DNA of 64,000 bases, from positions 1,488,001-1,552,000 of the forward strand of contig NZ_OY781939.1 of assembly GCF_963677315.1 (NCBI RefSeq). The letters run 5' to 3'. Shown here piece after piece: positions 45,543 to 54,410 of this stretch; position 1 is the first letter of the stretch; each line of letters opens with the position of its first letter. A program made the translations under genes and the position numbers. The stretch is from an uncultured Sphaerochaeta sp. GTDB taxonomy: Bacteria; Spirochaetota; Spirochaetia; Sphaerochaetales; Sphaerochaetaceae. The notes below the pieces were generated by a model. It made no database searches. It was not told where the DNA came from and saw nothing but the letters and a program-made list of their open reading frames with translations.

Positions 45543-46463
45543 ATGTCGAAAGTGCTGATGGTTATGGCTGATGATGAAGAACAACTACGTCGAGTTGGAT
45601 ATGCACTCTCATCTATTCAACGGATACAAATTCTGAAACTACTGTATTATAACAGCTATAATGTTAAAGAAATTGCTGAATTGATTAATATCCCAGCATC
45701 TAGTGCTGCACTACATGTGAGGGAACTAGAAAAAGCTGACCTAATCCAGACCAAGCAACTACCAGGCAAGCGGGGGTCGATGAAAATTTGCAGTAGAAAG
45801 AATGATTATGTAAATATTAAACTTTCTGGACAAGCCTCAAATATTAATCAGGTGGCTACCGTCTCCATGCCCATTGGAGCTTATACCGATTGCCGAGTAA
45901 CACCAACATGTGGGCTCGCTGATGAACAGAGGATTATCGGTTATGAAGATCGCCCCAATAATTTTTATTTGCCTGAGAGGGTAAATGCTAAAGTATTATG
46001 GACTTCCAGTGGATATGTAGAATATAAGTTCCCGTTTCCAGTCGAACATCAAACGCTACCAAAGGAATTGATTCTTACGTTTGAGGCATGTTCTGAGGCT
46101 CCAAACTTCAAAGAAGACTGGAAGTCAGATTTGACAATTTGGATTAACGGGATAGAGTGCGGGACTTGGCAAAGTCCTGGCGACTATGGGGCAAGAAGAG
46201 GAAAGCTTAATCCAGTATGGTGGGATGATGGGGTTTCCCAATATGGGAAATTAGTAACTGTATCAATTTCTGGAGAACTAACACGAATTAATGCAAAACA
46301 TGCTTCTGACATCACTATCGACGATTTACACTTAGATATCAATGACACTATATCACTCCGCATTGGAAACAAGGAGGAAGCTAAGTATATTGGAGGATTC
46401 AATCTATTTGGATGCAGTTTCGGTGATTATAATCAAGACATTGAACTGTCATTTGTATACTAA
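45543..46463 (+). CDS. ArsR-type HTH regulator with a large C-terminal ligand domain
   Basis: A 306-residue protein. Residues 15-90 form a winged helix: RRVGYALSSIQRIQILKLLY, EIAELINIPASSAALHVREL and ADLIQTKQLPGKRGSMKICS. The rest, about 210 residues, is beta-rich with many Trp and Asp (WKSDLTIWINGIECGTWQSP, then KLNPVWWDDGVSQYG) and may bind carbohydrate. ArsR repressors are usually about 100 residues with no such domain. Its position, divergent from the GH43/GH2 importer operon, suggests it senses the imported sugar. No metal-binding cysteine pair of the classic ArsR kind is seen. Confidence 0.75.
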   Translation: MSKVLMVMADDEEQLRRVGYALSSIQRIQILKLLYYNSYNVKEIAELINIPASSAALHVRELEKADLIQTKQLPGKRGSMKICSRKNDYVNIKLSGQASNINQVATVSMPIGAYTDCRVTPTCGLADEQRIIGYEDRPNNFYLPERVNAKVLWTSSGYVEYKFPFPVEHQTLPKELILTFEACSEAPNFKEDWKSDLTIWINGIECGTWQSPGDYGARRGKLNPVWWDDGVSQYGKLVTVSISGELTRINAKHASDITIDDLHLDINDTISLRIGNKEEAKYIGGFNLFGCSFGDYNQDIELSFVY

Positions 46464-46485
46464 CGTTATGATGAGAAGTACTTAC

Positions 46486-46553
46486 CTCACCCCACAAAAT
46501 CTTACCGATAGGGAGTAAATACATCCAGGACCACTCCCTACTCCATGCAGGTG
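46486..46553 (-). pseudogene. Decayed 68-bp copy of the cupin gene 3' end
   Basis: On the minus strand this reads E-stop-GVVLDVFTPYR-stop-DFVG-stop, and the DNA aligns without gaps to 55455-55522, the end of the intact cupin gene, with 60 of 68 bases the same by hand count. Two in-frame stops replace Glu codons. The similarity ends abruptly at 46553. It lies at the left edge of the transketolase/TTT island, the intact copy at the right edge. Confidence 0.85.
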
Positions 46554-46592
46554 TCTTGGGAATATGAGCATAGTATGGACCTTTATCTCTTC

Positions 46593-47225
46593 TTAGAGGT
46601 CAGATAGTCTCTCATAGGAAGCCATATGATGAGCGATCAAGAGATTTTGAGCCTTCTCGGGATTTCTCTCCCGGGCAGCTTGGATAATTGCAAGATGCTC
46701 GGGCAATGTCTCATCAGGATGTCTCAACAACCCCTTGTGATAACATCGCAAAATAAAGCTAAAATCTTTTACGAAATCCTTCATCAATTCATTGCCTGAT
46801 CTTGAAATGATTTGCTCATGAAACATTCTATCAATTTTCTGGTATCTTGCAATCTCTTCAGAATCAGTCATGGGAACCGTAAAGGAATCAAACAACTTGA
46901 AGAGGTCTTCAATCTCTTCACATCCTTTGGATATACAGAGGCGTAATGCTATACCTTCAATGCCTGCACGTAAGGCAAAAATATCTTGCATATCTTTATT
47001 AGTGAAGACTCTTACATATATTCCATTGGATTTCTTATCTTCAAACAACCCTTCCTGAATCAGTCTTACAATGGCATCTTGTACAGGAGTTTGACTGACC
47101 CCTAAAAGCTGAGCCAGCTGCTTCCTATTGACTTTATCACCAGGCAATAAGTCCTTGTTTGAAATCATTAACTTGATCTGTTGGTATACAAGATCTTTCA
47201 GGGAGCTTTTCTTAACAGGAATCAT
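46593..47225 (-). CDS. GntR-family transcriptional regulator (FCD type), second of a pair
   Basis: About 210 residues. The winged helix spans residues 10-70 (DLVYQQIKLMISNKDLLPGD, then LAQLLGVSQTPVQDAIVRLI). The C-terminal FCD domain is all-helical and has YQKIDRMFHEQIISRSGNEL and PEHLAIIQAARERNPEKAQN, with the metal-binding His residues expected of the family. The ATG at 47225 overlaps the stop of the upstream GntR gene (ATGA). Both are transcribed away from the transketolase genes and probably control them in response to an organic acid. Confidence 0.88.
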   Translation of the reverse strand: MIPVKKSSLKDLVYQQIKLMISNKDLLPGDKVNRKQLAQLLGVSQTPVQDAIVRLIQEGLFEDKKSNGIYVRVFTNKDMQDIFALRAGIEGIALRLCISKGCEEIEDLFKLFDSFTVPMTDSEEIARYQKIDRMFHEQIISRSGNELMKDFVKDFSFILRCYHKGLLRHPDETLPEHLAIIQAARERNPEKAQNLLIAHHMASYERLSDL

Positions 47226-47875
47226 GAACAATCCTTTTCCAAAATATACTGCTCAATTCGCTTCTTCGCAACTTCAACATGTTTAAACATTGCTTGTTCG
47301 GCCTTCTCTGGATCATGTGTTAGGATTGAACGTAGAATAACGGTATGCTCGGCAAGACTATCTCGCACATTGCGCAACATTCCGGTTAGGTTTCCAAGAG
47401 TCACTAGATTGAAGGAAGAAACCATTTTTTCCAAAAATGGATTATTGCTCATTTGCATAATAGTTGAGTGAAAAGCATAATCATACGAACGAAATTGATT
47501 ATTCAACTTCTCATCATCCAATAAGTTCAATGCTTCGGTCTTCCTCATCAGTTCACGGATCTCTTTTTCATCAACATTAGACGCTGCTTCACAAGCCCCC
47601 AAGGGTTCTAGACGTAGGCGTATTTCATAAATTTGCAATAATTCATTCAGATTGACCGAGCGGACATAGTACCCTCTTCTTGGAATAGAGATGAGCAACA
47701 TTTCTCGTTCAAGCTTTGCAAAAGCTGAAAGAAGTGGTGTCCTGGACACTTGTAATCGTTGTGCAAGCTCTTCTTGCACAAGCTTCTGGTCAGGGACCAA
47801 TTCTCCACTAAGGATCATATACCTTAATGATTCATACACTTGTTGGTTCAAGTCTTCAGCAATTACTTTATACAT
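47222..47875 (-). CDS. GntR-family transcriptional regulator (FCD type), first of a pair
   Basis: A 217-residue protein. The DNA-binding part reads YESLRYMILSGELVPDQKLV and LAQRLQVSRTPLLSAFAKLE. The FCD ligand domain has YEIRLRLEPLGACEAA and DYAFHSTIMQMSNNPFLEKM, with His residues spaced for a metal site, and ends EHTVILRSILTHDPEKAEQA. It is similar in plan to its downstream partner but clearly diverged from it. It lies divergent from the transketolase operon, with operator-like palindromes in the 187-base gap. Such proteins usually repress until a carboxylate ligand binds. Confidence 0.9.
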   Translation of the reverse strand: MYKVIAEDLNQQVYESLRYMILSGELVPDQKLVQEELAQRLQVSRTPLLSAFAKLEREMLLISIPRRGYYVRSVNLNELLQIYEIRLRLEPLGACEAASNVDEKEIRELMRKTEALNLLDDEKLNNQFRSYDYAFHSTIMQMSNNPFLEKMVSSFNLVTLGNLTGMLRNVRDSLAEHTVILRSILTHDPEKAEQAMFKHVEVAKKRIEQYILEKDCS

Positions 47876-47922
47876 AGAGTCACTATAGTGTATAGCGAGG
47901 GTAAGTTCAATTGTTTTCTTTA

Positions 47923-48008
47923 TTATGTATACAAAATTTTTTATACATAATTACGAATTTTTATTGACAGGAGAGTAAAACCATGTGAACATACTTTTGT
48001 ATACAAAA
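47923..48008. promoter_or_regulatory. Divergent control region with GTATAC palindromes
   Basis: Two palindromes stand out: TTATGTATA (47923-47931) with TATACATAA (47942-47950) as exact inverted arms, and TTTTGTATACAAAA at 47995-48008. They share GTATACAAAA, so one regulator could bind both. A TTGACA -35 lies between them at 47964-47969, with a weak -10 near 47987-47995 that touches the second palindrome. A third palindrome, CACTATAGTG, is at 47881-47890 next to the GntR start. GntR/FCD proteins bind short palindromes like these. Confidence 0.65.
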
Positions 48009-48062
48009 CTGTGTAGACAAAATAATTTCAGTTATAACGATTGAAATATGAAGAGGAATGGC

Positions 48063-48917
48063 ATGAGACAAATCTCCAACGAACCAATGAACAGTCGAAT
48101 TGAAAGATTGGAAGCTGAAGCTAAAAACGTCAGATTCCACATTGTGGATATGATTTACAAAGCACAATCAGGACATCCAGGTGGAGCTTTCTCCGCTACC
48201 GATATAGTCACTGCACTCTATTTTGATTTTATGCGTGTAGATCCAAACAATCCATCCTGGGAAGATCGGGATCGCTTTGTACTCTCAAAAGGTCATGCGT
48301 GTCCGGTACAGTACGCTTGCTTGGCTTTAAAAGGGTATTTCCCTATAGCAGAACTCGATACATTAAGAAAATTTGACAGTATCCTGCAAGGACATCCAGT
48401 AAAACAGAAAACCCCAGGCATTGACATGACCACAGGATCATTGGGACATGGACTCAGTATTGGCGTAGGCATGGCTTTGGAAGGAAAACTAAGCCAAAAA
48501 GACTTCTTTACCTATGTCGTAATTGGAGATGGGGAACTCAATGAAGGACAGAACTGGGAAGCGGCTGCCGCAGCGGCAAAATTCTCCTTGCACAACCTAA
48601 TTGCAATTATTGACAGGAACAGACTGCAAATGGACGGCTTTACTGATGAGATTATGCCAATGGGGTCAATCAACGACAAGTTTAGGTCATTTGGTTGGGA
48701 TGTTTTGGAAATGGATGGCCACAACATGCTGGATATTGTCCTAACACTTGAGAAAGCAAGGCTGACGCAAAGGAATAAACCCATATGCATAGTGGCGCAG
48801 ACAATAAAGGGAAAAGGCGTCAGTTTTATGGAAAACATCCGCGAGTGGCATGGGAAGGCTCCAAATGAGCAGGAGTACAAGCAAGCAATTCTTGAAATCA
48901 AAGGAACTGAGGCATAA
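48063..48917 (+). CDS. Transketolase, N-terminal (TPP-binding) subunit
   Basis: About 284 residues forming the first half of a transketolase. SGHPGG (His38), SKGHA (His78), GHP and LGHG are the conserved histidines. The thiamine motif starts GDGELNEGQNW (residues 155-165) and ends IIDRNRLQ (Asn186). The enzyme moves a two-carbon unit between a ketose and an aldose. Being split into two genes is common in actinobacterial, archaeal and anaerobe paralogues used in special pathways. The ATG at 48063 has AGAGGA six bases upstream; an in-frame ATG at 48048 is less likely. The gene runs into the second subunit with a two-base gap. Confidence 0.9.
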   Translation: MRQISNEPMNSRIERLEAEAKNVRFHIVDMIYKAQSGHPGGAFSATDIVTALYFDFMRVDPNNPSWEDRDRFVLSKGHACPVQYACLALKGYFPIAELDTLRKFDSILQGHPVKQKTPGIDMTTGSLGHGLSIGVGMALEGKLSQKDFFTYVVIGDGELNEGQNWEAAAAAAKFSLHNLIAIIDRNRLQMDGFTDEIMPMGSINDKFRSFGWDVLEMDGHNMLDIVLTLEKARLTQRNKPICIVAQTIKGKGVSFMENIREWHGKAPNEQEYKQAILEIKGTEA

Positions 48918-48919
48918 TC

Positions 48920-49864
48920 ATGAAAAAAGCAACAAAGCCGACAAGAAAGGCATTTAGTGAGCGGATGGTGGAATATGGGAAAAACCACACAGACTTTGTC
49001 GTCCTAGAAGCAGATATCGGGTACTCCACCTATACATACCTCTTCGGACAAGCATTTCCCAACAGATATTTCAATATGGGTATCGCTGAAGCAAACATGG
49101 TAAGTGCAGCAGCAGGCTTGGCAGCTGATGGAAGGCCAGTGATCGTAAGCTCATATGGTGTATTCCTTTCCATGAGAGCTGTTGAGTCGATGCGCACCTA
49201 CATATGTTATCCAGATTTGAATGTGAAATTTCTTTCCTCACATGGTGGAGTAACAGCAGCCATTGATGGTGCAACACACCAAGCAACTGAAGATATGGCA
49301 ATTGTTTCATCGTTCCCCAACATGAAAGTACTCTGCCCAGCAGACTCTGCTTCTGCGGCAAAAATTCTCGATCTTTCCTTGGAAACACCAGGTCCTGTCT
49401 TTGTACGTCTTATGCGAGATCCCCTGTATGAAATCTATGATGATTCATACACCTTCAAGATTGGGGGTAGCCATGTGGTAAGACAAGGAAGTGATATCAC
49501 ACTTGTTACCTATGGGGATATGGTTTTTCAATCTTTGGAAGCGGCCTCCATCCTGGAAGAAAAAGGAATCTCTGTCGAGGTAATCGATATGTACAGCATC
49601 AAGCCAATTGACAAAGAGACCCTTCTTGCCTCAGTGAAAAAGACCGGAGCGGTCGTTGTTGCTGAAAATCATCAAAAGAAAAACGGTTTGGGATATGCCG
49701 TCCCTCATTACCTCGCAAAAATCGATTGTACAGTCCCCTTCTCCCATATTGGGTTGGACGATACGTTTGCAGAAAGTGGAGACTATTTACAGGTATTGGA
49801 CGCATACGGCCTTTCAGCACGATGCATCACTGAAGCTATCGAGAGCACTCTCGCAAGGAAATAA
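48920..49864 (+). CDS. Transketolase, C-terminal subunit
   Basis: A 314-residue protein with the pyrimidine-binding domain: FVVLEADIGYSTYTYLFGQA, then NMGIAEANMVSAAAGLAADG with the Glu that activates TPP, and GVTAAIDGATHQATEDMAIV. The C-terminal domain has SDITLVTYGDMVFQSLEAAS. It works with the N-terminal subunit as a heteromer. The two halves are both complete. No kinase or phosphatase gene adjoins, so the ketose substrate could be non-phosphorylated or made elsewhere. Confidence 0.9.
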   Translation: MKKATKPTRKAFSERMVEYGKNHTDFVVLEADIGYSTYTYLFGQAFPNRYFNMGIAEANMVSAAAGLAADGRPVIVSSYGVFLSMRAVESMRTYICYPDLNVKFLSSHGGVTAAIDGATHQATEDMAIVSSFPNMKVLCPADSASAAKILDLSLETPGPVFVRLMRDPLYEIYDDSYTFKIGGSHVVRQGSDITLVTYGDMVFQSLEAASILEEKGISVEVIDMYSIKPIDKETLLASVKKTGAVVVAENHQKKNGLGYAVPHYLAKIDCTVPFSHIGLDDTFAESGDYLQVLDAYGLSARCITEAIESTLARK

Positions 49865-49874
49865 GGAGTATAAA

Positions 49875-50852
49875 ATGAACAAGGTAGTAAAAAGCGCAGT
49901 GATTACTGGGTTTCTGGGAAAGACAACTGATCGATTCCGATCATACAACACCCCCAAAACATTGGAAGAAAAGTTTGCATTACTTTCCACAATCGAAAAT
50001 ATTGATGGTGTTGAGGTAGTCTATCCATACGAGGTTCCCTCGAGTGATGAATTGAAAAGGCTGCTAGCAAAATATTCTCTGAAAATAGCTGCAATCAATG
50101 TCAATGTGAAGAATGAGCCTGAGTTCATTTTGGGTGGACTCACATCTGAAGATCCAGAAATCAGGAAGAAAGCTGTATCAATGATCTGTGATGCAAAAGA
50201 TTACGCAGAACAGGTTGGAGCCAATAAAGTACAGTGTTGCCCTCTCGGTGATGGTTACGAATTTAGCTTCCAGCAGGATTATCGAAAAGCATGGAAATAT
50301 TTAGTAGAAGGGTTCGCTGAAGCAGGAACATACAAGCCTGAGATGCCACTTTTTATCGAATATAAGCCTAATGAAGTGAGAGGCAAATGCTATATCGATT
50401 CAGCGTCAAAAGCCCTCTATCTGTTAGAGCAAATTGGAAATGAGAATATCGGTATTACGCTCGACTTTGGTCATTCCATGTATGGAAAAGAGAATCCAGC
50501 TGAAGCATTGAGCCTTATTGCTTCGAGCAAGTTCCCCTACTACGTGCATATCAATGACAATGATGGAGCATGGGATTGGGACTACATGGTGGCATCAAAA
50601 CATTTCCTGGAATACATCGAATTCATCTATTATCTGCAGGAATTCGAATACTCCGATTACCTCACTTCTGACACGTCTCCCACCAGAATGGATCCGAAAG
50701 AGACCTTTGCAGCCAATGCCAGGTGGACAAATAAAATTTGGAATCTCGTTGCCGACTGTGACCGAGATTTGCTTGCACAGCTGATGAATGAAGGAAACTA
50801 CATGAAAACGTGGAAATTCATTGAAGAACAATTCCTGTTGAGAAATTGTTGA
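49875..50852 (+). CDS. TIM-barrel sugar isomerase/epimerase (AP endonuclease 2 superfamily)
   Basis: A 325-residue protein of the xylose isomerase-like superfamily. The metal ligands are spread on strands: EYKPNE, TLDFGHSMYGKENPAEAL and YYVHINDNDGAWDWDYMVAS. This last segment resembles sugar isomerases such as rhamnose, apiose or inosose-related enzymes rather than hydroxypyruvate isomerase, which is shorter at about 260 residues. It should interconvert an aldose and ketose or epimerise C3. The ATG at 49875 has AAGGAG eight bases upstream; the frame is open further upstream inside the transketolase gene, but only by chance. Its neighbours suggest it prepares a ketose for the transketolase. 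Confidence 0.8.
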   Translation: MNKVVKSAVITGFLGKTTDRFRSYNTPKTLEEKFALLSTIENIDGVEVVYPYEVPSSDELKRLLAKYSLKIAAINVNVKNEPEFILGGLTSEDPEIRKKAVSMICDAKDYAEQVGANKVQCCPLGDGYEFSFQQDYRKAWKYLVEGFAEAGTYKPEMPLFIEYKPNEVRGKCYIDSASKALYLLEQIGNENIGITLDFGHSMYGKENPAEALSLIASSKFPYYVHINDNDGAWDWDYMVASKHFLEYIEFIYYLQEFEYSDYLTSDTSPTRMDPKETFAANARWTNKIWNLVADCDRDLLAQLMNEGNYMKTWKFIEEQFLLRNC

Positions 50853-50903
50853 TTCCCTATGAAAATCAATCGTTTCATGAGAAATTAAAAGGAGAGGAAC
50901 AAA

Positions 50904-51917
50904 ATGAAAAAAATGATTGTTTCGGTACTTATTGTCTCAATGGTGATGATTCTCCCATTGTTTGCACAAGGACAAGGTGAGGTAGCCTATCCTGAGCGTG
51001 ACATCACAACAGTGGTTGTTTGGGGCGCAGGTGGTGGTACAGATGTCTGTAACCGTGTGGTTATGGCAGAGATGTCAAAAGAATTGGGCGTGAACGTCAA
51101 TGTCGTGAACAAGACCGGTGGTGTATCGGGATCGATTGGCATGCTCGATGCATTTTCCAAGAAAGCTGATGGATATACGCTTTGTGGTCTTTCAGAGTCA
51201 AATGTTACCGCAGGTGTAATGGGTGGCTGGGAAAACAGAATGGACGTTTGGGATATCTTCATTATTGGAGGATCACCTGATGTAATCTCTGTCACCCCTG
51301 ATACTCCTTACCAGACGATTGAAGACCTTGTAGCAGCAGCTAAGGCCAATCCTCAATCAATCAAGGCAGCAGCAGGTGGAGCAGGATCTATACACCATTT
51401 GAACTTGCTTGCTTTTGAGCAAGGAACAGAAATTGAATTCAACTTCATTCCTTATCCAGGCTCTGCACCATCACAGAATGCAGCAATGACTGGGGAAGTC
51501 GATGTTGTCATCACCTCTGTTGCTGAACAAGCTCAGCTGATCATGGCTGGAAAACTGAGACCTCTGGGTGTTCTTGTTGAGGATGCATTTGATCTTGATG
51601 GTACCACTTTGGTATCTACCTTTGATGCATTCCCTGCTCTCAGCAACTATCTTCCTCTTTCACAGGCAATTGGTTTTGCAGTAAAAGCTGAAGCACCACA
51701 GAACGTGAAAGATACGTTGTATGCAGCATTTGACAAGGCTATGCAGTCCGAAGCAGTAAAGGAATTCGGAAAGAAGAACTTCTATGTGCTTTCAGGCAAA
51801 AGAGGACCAGAGGCTAATGCGATCTTCAAGAATCTTGAAGCAGTCTTCGGTTATACGCTGAAAGATCTTGGATCTGCAACTGTAGACCCAGAAACTTTGG
51901 GCATTGAAAGACCATAG
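50904..51917 (+). CDS. tctC: Tripartite tricarboxylate transporter substrate-binding protein
   Basis: About 337 residues. A signal peptide (MKKMIVSVLIVSMVMILPLF) is followed by AQGQGEVAYPERDITTVVVW. The family pattern of Gly-rich ligand loops appears as GAGGGTDVCNRVV and VVNKTGGVSGSIGM. Later FIPYPGSAPSQNAAMTGEVD and AGKLRPLGVL complete the Bug/TctC layout. It binds an organic anion, often a di- or tricarboxylate, outside the membrane and hands it to TctA/TctB. AAGGAGAGG precedes the ATG. It leads the transport part of the operon, ahead of a hairpin. Confidence 0.92.
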   Translation: MKKMIVSVLIVSMVMILPLFAQGQGEVAYPERDITTVVVWGAGGGTDVCNRVVMAEMSKELGVNVNVVNKTGGVSGSIGMLDAFSKKADGYTLCGLSESNVTAGVMGGWENRMDVWDIFIIGGSPDVISVTPDTPYQTIEDLVAAAKANPQSIKAAAGGAGSIHHLNLLAFEQGTEIEFNFIPYPGSAPSQNAAMTGEVDVVITSVAEQAQLIMAGKLRPLGVLVEDAFDLDGTTLVSTFDAFPALSNYLPLSQAIGFAVKAEAPQNVKDTLYAAFDKAMQSEAVKEFGKKNFYVLSGKRGPEANAIFKNLEAVFGYTLKDLGSATVDPETLGIERP

Positions 51918-51926
51918 TAAGTATAT

Positions 51927-51974
51927 GAAAAGCCATGGAGCAGAATGTTTTTTAACCCTGCCCATGGCTTTTTC
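51927..51974 (+). terminator. Rho-independent-like hairpin after tctC
   Basis: GAAAAGCCATGG (51927-51938) pairs with CCATGGCTTTTTC (51962-51974), ending in a T-run. It stands ten bases after the tctC stop and before tctB. It probably causes partial termination so that more binding protein than membrane protein is made. Confidence 0.75.
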
Positions 51975-52040
51975 ATAAATCTGAACCGCAGGAGTATCTT
52001 CACACCTGCTATTGAAATCCAGACGTAAGGAAAACAATCT

Positions 52041-52850
52041 ATGATTGAAGACAAAGTTACCATGCGAAAGCGAGATTTCATCACCAGCCTGATTCTAATT
52101 TGTACTTCTATTGGAATTTTGATTGGAGCTTCCCGCATGCCTATGAAAGGTAATTATGGGGGAGTCCAAAATGCGTGGTATGTCTCACCAGCCCTTCTCC
52201 CATTGATCATCGGCATTGGTTTGCTGATACTCAGCTGCATCCTTCTCATCAACTCGATTGTGAGCAAGGGAGCAAAAGGAGTCATAGATGATGTGATTGC
52301 ATTCGCATCAAAGAAAAATAGTCATACTGCATTAAGCTCTGACAGCGTTGAGAATTCAGCAAAACTGGCAAATCAGATATCCCAGTTCCGAGTTTCCATC
52401 GTTGTTCTGGAATTTTTCATTCTGATTTTCTTGCTTATCCCTCGAGTTGATTTTCTCATCTCATTGATATTCTTCTTGTTGAGCGTTATGGGTATGTTCT
52501 ATTTAAATCAAGCCACTCTCTTCAGGAACGTTGCAAAACTCCTTATTGCATGGACATTGATACTCGGTAGTATTGCTTGGAGCAATCTTGATGTACTCCT
52601 TGTTCAAACTTTTGAATTTACTCTCGACATTATTGTGTTCGTGATGACTGTATCCATCTACATCGTGTTACGAAAAGAAGCAATAAAAGATGCAGAGATC
52701 AAGAAAAAATTACGAATTGTACTTCTGTTGTCAATTGCGGTTCCTGTCATCGTGACAGCAGTATTTAGATATGCTCTTCTCGTTCCTCTACCGGTAGAAG
52801 GACTATTCTTTGACAGAATCTGCAATTCAATCTACTACGCATTGAGATAG
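52041..52850 (+). CDS. Tripartite tricarboxylate transporter, TctB-like small membrane subunit (long form)
   Basis: A 269-residue membrane protein. The N-terminal part has FITSLILICTSIGILIGASR, then a periplasmic loop and VSPALLPLIIGIGLLILSCI, which is the TctB layout. TctB is normally about 150-170 residues with four spans. Here a polar linker near residue 100 and extra spans toward the C-terminus (FTLDIIVFVMTVSIYIVLRK, then IVLLLSIAVPVIVTAVFRYA) give six or seven. It lies between tctC and tctA, which makes the assignment firm despite low similarity. AAGGAAA precedes the ATG. Confidence 0.82.
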   Translation: MIEDKVTMRKRDFITSLILICTSIGILIGASRMPMKGNYGGVQNAWYVSPALLPLIIGIGLLILSCILLINSIVSKGAKGVIDDVIAFASKKNSHTALSSDSVENSAKLANQISQFRVSIVVLEFFILIFLLIPRVDFLISLIFFLLSVMGMFYLNQATLFRNVAKLLIAWTLILGSIAWSNLDVLLVQTFEFTLDIIVFVMTVSIYIVLRKEAIKDAEIKKKLRIVLLLSIAVPVIVTAVFRYALLVPLPVEGLFFDRICNSIYYALR

Positions 52851-52859
52851 GAGTATGGT

Positions 52860-54368
52860 ATGCAAATGTTGGAATCATTGCTCTCTTTTTTAGTACAAAT
52901 TGGCTATTTGCTGACAGATCCTATTGGTTTACTCGTTCTCTTCGGGTCGGTGATCATGGGTATCATATTTGGTGCCACCCCAGGACTAACCGCCACCCTT
53001 GGTGTTGCACTACTGACCACGCTCACCTATGGCATGAATACCTCTACGGCCATGATTGCCTTGATGGGCATCTATGTTGGAGGAGTGTATGGAGGATCAT
53101 ACACAGCCATCTTGGTAAATATCCCTGGCACAGCGGCATCGGCAGCTACTGCAATGGATGGATATCCATTAGCTTGCAAGGGGTTTGCAGGAAGAGCCTT
53201 GGGGCTCACGACCACTGCCTCAGCCATTGGAACCTTCATAGGTATGTTCTTTGTGATCACCCTGTCTCCGGTAATCTCTGAGCTGGCACTGCAGTTCACT
53301 TCCTTCGAGTTTTTCCTTCTTGCACTTTTCGGCATTATCATCAGTGGGTCACTCACAAGCCCTGATCTTGTCTACAAGGGATGGATTGCAGGATTCCTTG
53401 GATTATTTCTATCAGTAATTGGACGAGACAGTCTGCAAGTGTACCCAAGATTCACCTTTGGTATCTCTCAACTTGATAGCGGTATTGAAGTAGTACCTGT
53501 GCTTATAGGTGCATTTGGAATCCCTCAAATCATGAGCGTTCTCAAGGATAATTTCTCAGTTACCGGGATGAAAAGTATCGGGAAGATACTTCCGGACTTC
53601 AAGACCATCTTCAAGCATATACCCGTAATTCTCCGGTCAAGTATGATCGGTGTGGGGATAGGATCTGTACCGGGTATTGGCGAGGATATCGCAGGTTGGG
53701 TCTCCTATGGTACTGCAAAAAGAGCCTCAAAACATCCTGAAGAATATGGTAATGGATCGGTAGAAGCAGTTATTTGTACGGAAACAGCAAATAATGCATG
53801 TATTGGCGGAGCGATGATTCCCTTGCTGAGCCTTGGTGTTCCGGGAAGTCCACCTGCAGCAATGCTCCTTGGAGCCTTGATGCTTCATGGGGTTAACCCT
53901 GGCCCAATGCTTACCTTTGAAAACCCAGAATTTATACCCAACATCACCGCTATTCTCCTGCTTGCATCAGTAGCTATGTGGATATGTGGAATGCTACTTG
54001 CGAAACAGGTGGTTAAAGTTCTGAAAATCCCCACCTCGATTTTCATGCCGATTATTGGACTTCTGTGTATTATTGGCTCCTACGCAATAGGCTTGAATGA
54101 GTTCAATCTATACTTGATGCTCATTGTTGGTGTTATTGCATATGTTCTTACAGAACAGGGATATCCAATTGCACCTTTGGTGATCGGCGTAATACTGGGC
54201 CCCATGTGTGATGAGAACCTAAGACGAGCTTTGATGGTATCACAGGGAAGCTTGGCTCCAATTTTCCAGCGACCAGTAGCGCTTCTCCTCTTCTTGGTTA
54301 TCGTTGCTACTATCCTCAGTAGTACGGGGATGTTCGCAAAAGTAAAAGAGAAGTTTTCAAAGAAATAG
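52860..54368 (+). CDS. tctA: Tripartite tricarboxylate transporter, TctA large membrane subunit
   Basis: A 502-residue protein with about eleven spans. FGSVIMGIIFGATPGLTATL is the first family signature and GVPGSPPAAMLLGALMLHGV with GPMLTFENPEF the second. VLVNIPGTAASAATAMDGYP is also conserved. It carries the transported anion across the membrane, driven by an ion gradient. TAGGAG lies seven bases before the ATG. Length and motifs are complete, so the transporter looks functional. Confidence 0.95.
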   Translation: MQMLESLLSFLVQIGYLLTDPIGLLVLFGSVIMGIIFGATPGLTATLGVALLTTLTYGMNTSTAMIALMGIYVGGVYGGSYTAILVNIPGTAASAATAMDGYPLACKGFAGRALGLTTTASAIGTFIGMFFVITLSPVISELALQFTSFEFFLLALFGIIISGSLTSPDLVYKGWIAGFLGLFLSVIGRDSLQVYPRFTFGISQLDSGIEVVPVLIGAFGIPQIMSVLKDNFSVTGMKSIGKILPDFKTIFKHIPVILRSSMIGVGIGSVPGIGEDIAGWVSYGTAKRASKHPEEYGNGSVEAVICTETANNACIGGAMIPLLSLGVPGSPPAAMLLGALMLHGVNPGPMLTFENPEFIPNITAILLLASVAMWICGMLLAKQVVKVLKIPTSIFMPIIGLLCIIGSYAIGLNEFNLYLMLIVGVIAYVLTEQGYPIAPLVIGVILGPMCDENLRRALMVSQGSLAPIFQRPVALLLFLVIVATILSSTGMFAKVKEKFSKK

Positions 54369-54410
54369 TATGTGCACAGGCAAAGGCTAAACAAGATAGA
54401 GAGGATACGT

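Noticed and set aside
49656..49874. 73-codon upstream extension of the isomerase frame
   Set aside because: It lies inside the transketolase subunit gene; the ATG at 49875 has a clear AAGGAG.
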